A stretch of 64,000 bases of DNA from Thalassia testudinum. Its lineage: Eukaryota; Streptophyta; Magnoliopsida; Alismatales; Hydrocharitaceae. The notes below the pieces were generated by a model. It worked only from the letters and a program-made list of their open reading frames with translations, ran no database searches and was not told the origin of the DNA. The position numbers and the translations under genes were made by a program. The stretch covers positions 17,777,501 to 17,841,500 of the forward strand of contig JAZHRO010000054.1 in assembly GCA_037157565.1 (NCBI GenBank), given 5' to 3'. Shown piece by piece: positions 21,755 to 32,392 of the stretch (within the stretch, counting starts at the first letter, position 1; every line of letters begins with the position of its first letter).

Positions 21755-23670
21755 ATGGCTCAGCCAATTGAGGAAGAGAACAATCTGGAGCACCAGCTTC
21801 AGCGACTCAATGACCTCTTCCAGAACTTCATGAACCCACTACAGCATCCCATGATGCGAGATCACTATAATCCCGCTGCGGTGGCTATTGAGCCTCGAGT
21901 CAGAATCCCGACTGGAGGACCTGATTCTGAACTGAAGCCCAACATGATTCATGCCATACCTAAATTCCATGGGCTTAATTCTGAAGACCCCTTCCAGCAC
22001 ATTAAATAACTAAAGCATCTGGCCTAGACTTTTGGGTCAGATGCGCAAAATCGGGATATTCTCCTTATGAAGATGTTCTCTTTCTCCCTTATGGACAAGG
22101 CAACCCATTGGTATCAGACCCAGACCCGTCCAATCAACACTTGGGAGGAACTTCAGTCCAAGTTCCTGCAGAAGTTCTTCCCCGTTGGTCGGACCAATGC
22201 CTTGCGCCATCAGATTACTCACTTCTCGTAACAAACGGGAAAACCTCTTCATGAGGCATGGGATCGTTTTCAGGATCTCATGAGAAAGTGCCCCCATCAC
22301 GGAGTTCCTAAATGGGAACAAGTCTAGTCTTTTTACAAGGGACTCCGTGAGGATATTAGATTGTTCGTCAATGTAACTTGCGGAGGGAATATCACGGGTC
22401 AGCATGAAGACACCGTATGGGAGATTCTCGAGAATATGTGCGAGAACTCCATCAATAATGACTCCATGGGACTATTCGACAGGACGAATACCCGCGCATC
22501 GGTGAACCTCAGGGGAGCACATGAAACGCAGGGCCTGTACGCATCAGTCGACCTGGAATTGATGGCCAGTCGATTTGACAAGGTCTCCATTATTGAGAAG
22601 AAGGTGGATGAGCTGACTCAGCATTTGCAGCAAGCCACCTCTGCATAGAATTCCTTCGCACAGCCTCCTCCCACAAGGGAGACTATGCAACACATTTTCC
22701 ATCGACTTTCTCCTGGGGTAGACTCGTATCCACCCCCATCTGACTCTCAGATCGGAGGAACCTCCGACCCTTTCTATTCTAGTCGGGGGAATTCTACTCC
22801 CCCATTCTCTGACTTCTCTGAGGCTCCTCAGACCTGTAAGGACCTCAACGCTATCCAGAATGACCCATTTTCCAATACCTACAATCCTGGATGGCTAAAC
22901 CATCCCAACTTTCAGTGGGAGGGGAATTTCCAGAATCCAAGACCACCCTTTCAGCCCCATCCACAAGCAACTCGTCCTTACCAGCTGCCTCAGCTTTGGC
23001 CCAACCCTACTTATCCATCCGGGCCAAACCAAGATCAAATGTCCCTCATCCTTCAGACTTTGGCTGACATTCAAAGAATGAATGCGGCTATTCAAAAGCA
23101 ACACAAGGACGAAATCACAGAGGTTCAAAACCAACTGGCCCAGTTGGCAAATTCTCGCCAACCAGGCACACTTTTTTCTTAGACTCTTCCTAACCCTAAT
23201 AACGTGCCGACCCAGCGGCACGTTATGAACCCAAACCCGGGCCAAGCACATATGGTTTATCAGGCCCCCTTTATTCCTTCACCTGACGGGATGTAGGCTT
23301 CAACTTCCTATGCGGGTTACCAGCAGCAGCAACCCATCCTACCAACCCCTAACCAGAACCAGGCAGGGCTAAATTCTGTAACCACCCGTAGTGGTAAGGA
23401 GACCCAAGATCCACCTTATCTAGATCACTCCAAGCTTGGTAGTGACCCAAACCCTAGGACAGTAATCCAGGATGCTCCTATCCCTGTCCCAGATCAAAGG
23501 CCTGGACCTATCCTAGATGAACTAACCAAGGTTCCATTTCCCGAGGCCTTGACCAAGGGAAAGAGGACAACAAAATCCGTCGCTCCTGAGGAGGACCTGG
23601 TCAAGCTCTTTGAGCAGGTCCAAATAAACATCTCCTTGATGGATGCAATCCGCCACGTACCAGCTTACGC
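21755..23670 (+). pseudogene. Athila gag, element 1 (broken)
   Basis: Capsid-like gag protein that would form the particle around the element RNA. It starts at ATG 21755 (MAQPIEEENNLEHQLQRLND). Recognisable gag blocks are IPKFHGLNSEDPFQHIK near 21955, the tryptophan-rich WEELQSKFLQKFFPVGR near 22145 and the PLHEAWDRFQDLMRKCPHH block near 22240. A C-terminal piece with EVQNQLAQLANSRQPG lies near 23120. Stops interrupt it, for example TAA near 22008, TAA near 22230, TAG near 22327, 22647 and 23180. No CCHC knuckle is seen. It is inactive. Confidence 0.85.
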
Positions 23671-24450
23671 ATGATTCCTGAAGAATGTGTGTACACCTCA
23701 GCGTAAGCCGCGAACCAAGAGTGGGAGTCCAATTGTACTATCAGAGCAAGCCGGCTCTGTATTCCTGAGTAGACTTCCACCCAAGGCAAAAGACCCAGGC
23801 ACTCCCTTGATTTCATGTAAGATCGATGAAACCCAGTTTGATAGAGCATTATTGGATTTGGGTGCCTCAATCAACTTGATACCCACATCCCTACTCAATC
23901 ATCTAGAAGAATCCGAGCTAAAATCGACTGAGGTGACATTGCAGTTAGCAGACCGATCTATCAAGTCACCCAAAGGAATTCTTGAGGATGTTATTGTTAG
24001 GGTGAGGGATTTCTATTTCCCTGTAGACTTCATAGTCTTAGACATGGACGCACCTGAAAACCCAAGGGATACACCGATCATACTAGGGAGACATTTTCTA
24101 GCCACTGCAAGGGCCACATTAGTTGTGAGGAGGGCCAAATAGAACTAAAATTTGGAAATCAAACCCTAATAATTGATATCTTTAAGGCCCAACAAGGGAT
24201 TAATTGTGGTGTCATTTAACAAATCTGTGACGTCAGAGCTTTGGTTGATGAAACACAATTTGAGAATAACCTGATTATACCTCATCAACCACAAGAAGAT
24301 CTTGAGCCATAATTAGAGGAGTCAGACCTTGATTCAGACAAACCTATAACTCCTACCCTTGTACCTTACAATCACTCTGAACCACCCGCTAATGCTGATA
24401 ACCCCATCCTTAAACTCAAACCCCTTCCCGATCATTTAAAGTACATCTTT
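23671..24450 (+). pseudogene. Athila protease region, element 1 (broken)
   Basis: Aspartic protease that would cut the polyprotein. The open piece 23687-24142 holds the active-site motif DLGASINLIP (Asp codon at 23855-23857) and the later block DTPIILGRHFLATARA near 24070, matching the retropepsin 'I-L-G-R-P-F' end with H in place of P. After 24142 the frame is broken; the spacer to the polymerase (24143-24450) has TAA stops near 24217 and 24310 where the second element reads GAA and CAA. Confidence 0.85.
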
Positions 24451-26190
24451 TTGGGTTCTAATCAGACATTTCCTGTGATTATAAATTCCAAGCGCACTCC
24501 TGATCAGGAATCCCGTCTGATTGCTGTTGTCCAACAACATCGCAGAGCCATTGGTTGGACTTTCGATGACTTAACTGGAATAAGTCCCTCTTATTGCACC
24601 CACCGTATCTATTCTGAAGAGGGCGCACGACCTTCCCGTGAGATGCAGAGACGTTTGGATCCCAATCTGTAGGAGGTCATGAAAAAGGAGATCATTAAGT
24701 GGTTAGATGCAAGGATCATTTACCCGATCTCCGACATTCGTTGGGTGAGTCCAATCCAGGTTGTGCCTAAAAAGGCAGGGCTCACCACCATTACGACTGA
24801 AATCGGAGAGGTGATACCTACCCGAATAGCCAACTCGTGGAGAGTCTGCATAGATTACCGAAGACTCAATTCCTCCACAAAGAATGATCATTTCCCACTC
24901 CCATTCATTGATCAGATTCTCGAGAAGTTAGCGGGAAATACATTCTTCTGCTTTCTTGGCGGGTACTCCGGTTATAACCAAGTGGAGATTCATCTTGAGG
25001 ACCAAGAGAAGACCATGTTCACCTACCCCTACGGGACGTACGTGTTCCGAAGGATGCCTTTCGGTCTCTGCAATGCACCTGCGACTTTTCAGCGGTGCAT
25101 GCTTGCCATATTCTCTGATATGGTAGGTGATTATCTGGAAGTCTTCATAGATGACTTCTCAGTTTTCAGGGCATCATTTGATGATTGCCTCCAGCACTTG
25201 ATTCATATACTTAGGAGTTGCATCGACGTAAACCTGGTTCTTTCCTGGGAAAAGAGCCACTTTATGGTGCCTGAGGGGATCGTCCTAGGTCACTTAATTT
25301 CGGAGAAAGGCATCAAAGTGGATCGAGCCAAGGTTGATCTGATTTCTCGACTTCCTATGCCTAGCTCGATCAAGGACATCCGTTCTTTTCTGGGGCACGT
25401 TGATTTTTACCGTCGTTTCATCCTTGATTTCTCGAAAATCGCACGTCCCCTGACTACTCTTCTCTCCAAGGATGTACCCTTTGAGATTTCCAAGGAATGC
25501 ACTCAAGCTTTTAAGAACCTTCGTGACCGAGTCACCTAGGCCCCGATCCGACAGTCCCCTGATTGGTCTCAACCCTTTGAGATCATGTGCGATGCGTCTG
25601 ACTTCGCTGTAGGAGCGGTTCTGGGGCAGAAGATTGACGGGAAACCCGTGGTTATCTACTACGCTAACAAGACACTTGACGAGGCTCATCGTCACTATAT
25701 GGTTACGGAGAAAGAGCTACTAATCGTAGTATTTGCCCTCGAAAAATTCTGATTTTATCTCCTAGGTTCCCATGTCGTCATCTACTTGGATCACACTGCT
25801 GTGAGGCACTCATTGCTAAGAAGGATGCGAAGCCTCGTTTAATCCGATGGATCTTGTTGTTGCAAGAATTCGACCTCGAGATTCGTGACAAGGCGGGAAG
25901 ACAGAATGTGGTAGCTGACCACTTGTCTCGCCTTCCTTCTGAGATCATCAACTCTTCTGGACCCATCATGGAGCATTTTCCTGATGAGCACCTACTGACT
26001 ATTGGTACTAGGCTTCCATGGTTTGCTGATATAGTAAACTACTTGGCATCTAATCAGATTCCGTCTGATTGGTCGAAGGCCAAGAAAGACAAGTTGCGCT
26101 CTGATGCCAAGTACTACATCTGGGAAGACCCGTACCTTTTCCGTATAGGTGCTGACCAAATTATCTGAAGATGTGTCCTAGAGGGCGAAA
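24451..26190 (+). pseudogene. Athila reverse transcriptase and RNase H, element 1 (broken)
   Basis: Copies the element RNA into DNA. The order is WRVCIDYRRLN near 24838, DHFPLPFIDQILEKLAGN, VFRRMPFGLCNAPATFQRCM near 25040 and the catalytic FIDD at 25144-25155. The RNase H blocks are [15 protein letters not shown] near 25590 and NKTLDEAHRHYMVTEKELL near 25665. Stops: TAG at 24670-24672 (element 2 has CAG), TAG near 25538 (CAA in element 2), TGA near 25750 (CGA in element 2). A frameshift near 25812 also occurs. Strong similarity to Athila, but not functional. Confidence 0.9.
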
Positions 26191-27235
26191 TCAATGATAT
26201 TCTCTCTTTCTGCCATGACCAGGCATGCGGTGGCCACTTCTCTGGGCACAAAATCGCATAAAAAATCCTCCAGTGTGGCTTTTATTGGCCCACTTTATTG
26301 AAGGACACATACAGTCACTGCAAGACATGCAGTCGTTACCAAACTTTGGGCAACATGAGCCATTGTGACATGATGCCTTTGCAGCCAATTCTCGTATGTG
26401 AAATCTTCGATATTTAGGGGATTGATTTTATGGGTCCCTTCCCTATTTTGGACGGCTTCGAGTACATTCTGCTTGCTGTGGACTACGTGTCCAAATAGAT
26501 CGAAGCCATTCCGACCTGAATCTGTGATCATAAAATCGTTATTAAATTCATTCATCAGAATATCTTCTCACGGTTTGGGATTCCTCGTGCAATCATCTCT
26601 GACGGAGGGACCCATTTCACCAATGCTCAGTTTAGGTCACTAATGACCAAGTATAGGGTGTCTCACCAAATCTCTACTCCTTACCACCCCCAGACTAATG
26701 GTCTAGCTGAGCTATCAAATCGGGAGATCAAGAAAATCCTGCAGGTCATTGTTCGACCTGATAGGAAAGACTGGTCGTCTCGACTTCTGGAAGCTTTGTG
26801 GACTTATAGGACCGCCCACAAGACCCAATTAGGCATGTCTCCTTTTAGACTGGTGTACGAGAAGGCATGTCACCTTCCCGTCGAATTGGAGCACAAAGCC
26901 TATTGGGTAGTACGGAGCTGTAATTTAGATCTTTCTAAGGTTGGAACCCACAGAAAGCTTCGGATAAGCGAGATCGATGAATTACGCCTTGATGCGTACG
27001 AGAACTCGCGAATCTACAAAGAGCGCGTTAAAGCCTTCCATGACAAGCACATATCTAGAAAGATCTTTCATCCTGGTCAGAGGGTCCTACTCTTCGATGC
27101 CCGACTCAAACTCTTCCCTGGGAAACTATGATCCAAGTGGGTCGGACCATATCTTGTCCGACAGGTTTTTGGAAATGGAGCCGTCGAAATCAATCTGCTC
27201 AGCCACGATTCCGAACCTTTCATCGTGAACGGTTA
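26191..27235 (+). pseudogene. Athila integrase, element 1 (broken)
   Basis: Inserts element DNA into the host. The zinc-binding HHCC domain spans about 26210-26340 (CHDQACGGHFSGHK... then CKTC), the DDE core follows (GIDFMGPFP near 26420; ISDGGTHFTNAQF near 26600; NREIKKIL near 26720), then the C-terminal FHDKHISRKIFHPGQRVLLFD near 27035. The longest open piece is 26643-27131. Stops at 26166-26168, about 26260, 26416 and 26496 and TGA near 27128 break it. Confidence 0.9.
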
Positions 27236-28292
27236 GTGACTTAAACCGTTCGTCGATGTAACCTCTACAGATTTGGCTGAGTCATCATTTATCCTCCATT
27301 CTCCCTGAGCATATTGCGCCCAGCCGATGGTGTAAAACTCAGCGCTCAACGGGAGATAGCTCGTCATTCTTTTTGAAAAAATCCGAAACCTTTTCTGACA
27401 CCTCTTCGCACTTAAGGTTCATCCTTTAGGATAGCCGACTCTACCTCAGGAGCTTGCATCTGAGATTAGAAATCGTCCGCAACAGTCACCCCGAACCATC
27501 CACTCACCAAAATACCTATCCTAATGTATGAACTAAGCTAAATAAAAACCCTCCTAAGTTACAATGAGGACATTGCAAATCTTAGGCATGGGGGGTATGA
27601 AAGTGCAAAACTCATAAGAAAATGTTTTAAATAAAAAAATTCACATATGCCAAAAACACCATAAAAATAAGAAAAAAATTTGAAAAAGAATAAAATGAGA
27701 GGAGGAAAGAAATTTTTGTGGACTTTACAAAGGAGGAGGAGAAAAAGAACAAAAAAAAAAAGGGAGCACAAAATGAAACAAAGTGACAGTCATTAGCAAG
27801 AAATTAAGGAATTAACCTAAGTTCTAGACTACATTAAGAAAAGAAAAAGGAAAGTGCACAACAAGATTAGTAAGAACGCAAACCTTAGGCATTCTTGGAT
27901 AGACTCTTAGTTCCCATTAAGATCTAGATATTCCTCAAGAGGTTGAGGAGAATGAAAAGCTTAAGTATTAGGTCCAAGGCTTAGGGAGTATTTGGCCTCG
28001 GTAACTGACTTTGGTTTACGGGACTCTGTAACATAAGCACCCAATTTCACACACAGCCTGGTTCAGTAAGCATAAGTATCAAAATCATGCAGAAGCGTTT
28101 CAAAAATTCTAAAAATGTCACCTAGAGTAGGAGCAGCCGATCAACACAAGTTGATTTGGACGAGTTCCCAACGCGGAGAGGTGGGAAATTCCCCTTGAAG
28201 ATGAGTAACAAAATATCATCTCCTCGGTGCTTGTCTCTTAGGATATTTACATATCCTACTGGGGGCATGTAAGCACTCTGCTGGTTCAGATT

Positions 28293-28440
28293 CTATGGAT
28301 GGCATTATCACGAAGTGTCAATTGCCAGGGTCTGAATTCGGCCACGGAACATCATGGATGGGATTATCTCGAAATCTCGAAAGCCAGGGTTCTGGGGGTT
28401 ACCATGGGCGGTGCTATCTCGAAGCATCGACTGTCAGGGA
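28293..28440 (+). repeat. Three degenerate 40-bp repeats in Athila 3' domain
   Basis: Three units at about 28293-28331, 28352-28391 and 28401-28440 share ATGGATGGxATTATCxCGAA followed by a short variable part and GCCAGGG. The second element has the same three units at about 43558-43710. A structural RNA role is possible but unproven. Confidence 0.7.
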
Positions 28441-28866
28441 CCCTTGAGGATTGATGATGGGGACAAGGAATCCGATACAGACCGTGTTGAGAAGTCAATC
28501 TTAAGCTAGAATTAAAAAGAAAAAGAGAGAGAAAACTCTCCAAACAAATAAATCTTCTACCTCTCTCTCTTACAAAACTAATTGCGAGCTGAACCAAGGC
28601 TAAAAATATCTCAAGCACAGGTGCTTTAACCACGAAGTCCAAGAAACCTTAAGTTAGTTCCTGTAGGCCTTAAAAACCTGTGCTAAAGACTGAGGCTAAA
28701 ACTAGACAGATATGGATTTTAGTTGGTACTAGAGTACCTTTTAGGCCTATGATTGGCATTCTGACCTAATCAATGATACAAGAGAAAAAACACTTATCTA
28801 AACTTGATAGGAAATTCATGGTCTAGAACAAAGGTTAAAACCTTAAAATTTTTCTAAGGGACTAGC

Positions 28867-28884
28867 AAAAGCTAGGCATTGGGG
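28867..28884 (+). other. Polypurine tract region, element 1
   Basis: AAAAGCTAGGCATTGGGG lies two bases before the LTR start TGATGAGAG at 28887, where the plus-strand primer is expected. The equivalent before the LTR at 44153 is AAAAGCTAGGCGTGGGGG. Confidence 0.6.
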
Positions 28885-29814
28885 TATGATGAGAGCCTCA
28901 TCATGAACCCTAACTAGCATAATTTGATCTAAATAAGTGTGAAAAAGCTCCTACAAAACCTAAAGAAAAGCCTAACTCAGAGAATTCTAAATCGAAGAAT
29001 AAAACAAGTCATAAGGGGTAAAACTGTAATTTTACCAATGCAGTGCACAATCAGGGTGTCTAAGGGTCTGAATACAGGTCAAATGGGCTTAATAAAAAAG
29101 AAAGTGGGATAGCTTGAGCCGAAAAGAGTTATAGTAACTTCTAGGAATCAAATGACATTCTATAACCCTAAAAACAAATTCGCTTTAATTCACAAGGTTC
29201 TAGGTAGGATAAAAATCAACCAAACCCTTTAAAATTCATGAAAAAATATTCCTCAGGGTTTAGAACCTTCAATTTATCTTTTACAACATATCTTGACCTA
29301 AATTGAGAACCACGCCCAAATTTTGACCTAACTTGGGTTTTTGTGCAAATTGATCGATCAAATGTGGTCAAACCTAAAATAAAATTGCACCATTGAATTC
29401 CTTAGGTCCAAATTAGGTTGGTACAAAAATTTAGGCCTAAGAGAAGACCATTTTGATCGACTTTACAAATTGGTCCTCTTGAATTACTTTTTGACCCTTA
29501 TCTTTTTGAACCCTTGCATTTAGCCCCCTATCTTCTCTTTCTTTCTTTTCAGAATGTTCCCTCTGCCACCCTACGCAGGCGCCCATACCTCTGGTGACTT
29601 TGCGCGGAGGATGGCGCCGCGCAGGGTATGGAGGCCGCTCTCAGGAACGAAAGGGGGGTTCCCTGCGTTGTCCTCTTTCGCAGGAACCCCCTGCCATGGC
29701 CTGCTAGTGCCCATGCCTCTCGTGCGAACACACGAGAGGAATGGGTCTCCATCTCCGGCCAACTCCAGCATGCTCTCCACGATAGATTCTCGAGAATCTC
29801 CTCCCGCCAGTTGC

Positions 29815-29820
29815 TATAAA
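29815..29820 (+). promoter_or_regulatory. TATA box of Athila LTR subtype I
   Basis: TATAAA in TTGCTATAAAACGAGCGG. The equivalent position in subtype II reads GGCTATTTAAGGAACGG (near 17337 and 45083). The LTR at 18439 lacks this segment. Confidence 0.6.
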
Positions 29821-31319
29821 ACGAGCGGCAGGGTCCTCCGGTCAGGATAAGATCGTTTTGGCCGAAGAACACCCCCATACTTCGTCTCCTCTCACTCCGG
29901 TCAGACAGCCCAACACTTCCGGCGATCTTTTCTCCTCTTCAATGCTCTGCTGCCACACCTGCAGCAGAGTCTACTCGTCCTCGTCTTCCCACGCTAGGCC
30001 GCACCAGCTGGTGCCTCCAGATCCCCTCCTCGTCGCCGTTACCCCCCTTCTGGGCACCTTCATCCCCAGCGCTGGTAGTCGAGGAGAGAGCATGGGCAGC
30101 TTGCCTTCTGCCCCCCTTCGTCCGCTTAGTTAGGTAAAAGCTCTTCAGTTTTCTCCCCTCTTTATTTCCCCCTCAACAATTTTTGGTTTCAATCCCTCGA
30201 CTGCCACTACCACCACCATCAGTTCCACCATTCGGCCACCCTCCGGCGAGCCGCCTCCGTCACTCTGCTACCCCACACGTCTCGCCACCCACAGCACAAC
30301 CTCCACCACACTCCACTGAATGCCATCCACTCGTCCACAGACCACCTACACCACCACAATCTTCCCCCCACCTAACCCATCACTTCGGCCACAGAGCGAC
30401 CTAGGCATGCACGCCTAGGCCACCCCGCGGCCTGCCACCTACCGACTCACCTTTGCCGTGACACGGTGAAGGTCCTCCTGTAGTCTGATAGAGCGCAAGG
30501 CCCTTTTTGTGTCAGGCAGGGTCTGAGCTCCAGCCGCCATTAGCGAGCAGGTTGAAGCTGCTTCGCGAGTTGCTCCAGGCTGCAGCGCTCCAGGTCCCCA
30601 GGCCAGCAGGTGCGGAACATCCTCACGCACACACTCAGGCTCGTAATTGGGGTCGAAGGCCTCGGCCGCTGCCCCAATTGGTCGAGCCTTTCTCCTGCAG
30701 ACGCACGAAGACACAGGTGGGACTTTAGTCCCACCTCGGAAGCTGACGCGCGCCCACACCTACATAAGAAGAAAAAGTGACTGAGGCTATTCGCCTCAAG
30801 TCACACAGGGGTGAGGTCCCTCGCCCTCACTCGATCTTGTCCGCGGCACTGCCCACGCAGACTTGACTCGCGACCCGACTACCCTCCTGAGCACTCCTCG
30901 CGCACTACACCCACGCCGGTGCGCTTGGACCCGGGCACGTGACCCGACCCGATTACCCGTGCTCTGGGAGAGCGTACCAAAGAGAGATTCAGAGAGAGAG
31001 AGAGATTTGGGGAAGCCTAGGGCTAGGTTTTGCGTTCGTGTGTGCAGGGAACAGGTGGAGAAGAAGAGAAAGAGAAGCGGCGAGGACTTAGCTGCAAAGA
31101 GAAGAAGAAAGAAGAAGGCGGAGAAGAGACGCAGCAGCAAGAAAGAAAGGAAGAAGAAGCCAAGAAGGAGTTGCTGCAGAAGAAGGAGCTGAGAAGAAGA
31201 AGGAAGGAGCTGAAGCCAGGAAGGAAGAAAGCTACAGAGGAAAGAAAGAGAAGGAGAAGAGCCACATCAGTCGAAGGAAATAGAAGAAGATGGAGGCACT
31301 GCAGCAACAAGGCCGATAA

Positions 31320-31346
31320 GGCGTCTGATTCAGAGAATCAGACGCC
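31320..31346 (+). repeat. Perfect hairpin with GTCTGATTC arms in Athila LTR
   Basis: Arms GGCGTCTGATTC and GAATCAGACGCC around AGA. The equivalent in the inverted LTR piece is GGACGTCTGATTC at 17892-17904, which keeps a full GACGTC. At 46555-46580 and 20286-20311 the stem is partly decayed. Confidence 0.85.
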
Positions 31347-31634
31347 CGAAGAAGGGAAAGGCAGAAAAAGAAGAGAAGGAAAAGAGAAAGAAGAGAAGGG
31401 AAAGAGAAGAAAGAAAGAAGAGAAGAAAAGCCTCTTTTGTCCCTCTCTCTTAAATTTTTGTAATTCATAATTGTGAATTTGTAAGCTTCTGGAATCAAAA
31501 TGTGCTCCCTGAGTTCGACCTCAAGAAACTTTAAATTCCAAGTAATAAATTGTAATAAACTGGTGATCGCTTTCCACAATATACTGCAACGAACATAATT
31601 TTAATACACCGCGAAAAGGGATGCGACCAGTTTT

Positions 31635-31652
31635 TGGTGTCGTTGCCAGGGA
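31635..31652 (+). other. Primer binding site, tRNA-Asp type, mutated (element 2)
   Basis: TGGTGTCGTTGCCAGGGA lies five bases after the LTR end, a changed version of TGGCGCCGTTGCCGGGGA. The differences (C to T, G to A) are in CG or CNG contexts and fit cytosine deamination. Confidence 0.8.
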
Positions 31653-32392
31653 GCAACGAGCATTGTAGAAGTTATTAATTCACAATTTCTTATTTATTGG
31701 ATTAATTTCTTCTCTTTTGTTGTGCAGGCACAGGAAATCAAAGAAGGAGCAAGCAGTCGCACAACAACCACACCAAGGGACAGGTAATTTTCTATCCTCT
31801 CTTTTGAGCCCCTAAAATTCTAAAAGAGGAAAAAAAAGAAAAAGCAATTTAGGAATAACCTGTCTTTCATACATAGTAAATCGTAAAAGTTGCCTGTTTT
31901 TTTTTTTTAATTCAAACACACTCTATCTGTACGTCCACTAAAGGTATTTAGGGCTAAAACCTTCTTGCTTGAGCCCTAATCACCTAATCTTGAGGCAACT
32001 AACTAAACCAATTAGAGCTAACTTAAGACTCAAAGCTAGGGTTTTAGAGATACACTTTCTAATCAAGAATTGAGAATTCCCAAAAGAAGTGTGCCTAAGC
32101 CATTGCTTGAAAACATCTTTTAAGAGAAACCCTAAGCAATCCGGCTCTTAAGTCACTTGAACCTTAAAAGACGCGACCTAATAAGCTTTCACACGAACTA
32201 ATAGGTGAAGTTGATCCCTTAGATCAACCAACCTTTAAATTAGGTCACTCCTTGCACTCAAAAGGATAAAGTTCAAGTGAAACCCTAAGCACCTTGATCC
32301 TAATTAAAAGTGGTAGACTTAAGAGGTCAAGGTTCCCATTCTGGTCTACCTGGAATCTCTGTGACAAGAGAGGTCGGGTGGGGGAAACCATG
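31653..32392 (+). other. Leader of Athila element 2, left part
   Basis: Matches the leader of element 1. It is interrupted after GGGGGAAACCATG by the family A solo LTR and resumes at 35019 (CCCTGTAACCCGTGGGGG), running to the gag start at 35355. No gene. Confidence 0.8.

Larger units (their letters stand above)
27236..28886 (+). other. 3' non-coding domain of Athila element 1
   Basis: About 1.65 kb between integrase and the next LTR, where some Athila elements carry an env-like gene. None is seen here. It includes purine-rich AAAA/GGAG stretches (27600-27780), a three-unit degenerate repeat (28293-28440) and the polypurine-like AAAAGCTAGGCATTGGGG just before the LTR at 28887. The same layout occurs in element 2 (42551-44152). 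Confidence 0.7.
28887..31629 (+). repeat. Chimeric middle Athila LTR (2,743 bp)
   Basis: Starts TGATGAGAGCCTCATCATGAACC and ends ATGCGACCA. It serves as 3' LTR of element 1 and 5' LTR of element 2. Bases 28887 to about 30110 follow subtype I (LTR at 18439); about 30113 onward follow subtype II (45364-46858) almost base for base, for example across 30120-30210. A TATAAA box lies at 29815-29820. A perfect 12-bp stem GGCGTCTGATTC / GAATCAGACGCC with loop AGA is at 31320-31346. The switch point marks a recombination or a nested insertion followed by deletion. Confidence 0.85.

Noticed and set aside
27236..28886. Possible env-like gene after integrase
   Set aside because: No long frame, signal peptide or transmembrane segment is present in either Athila copy.
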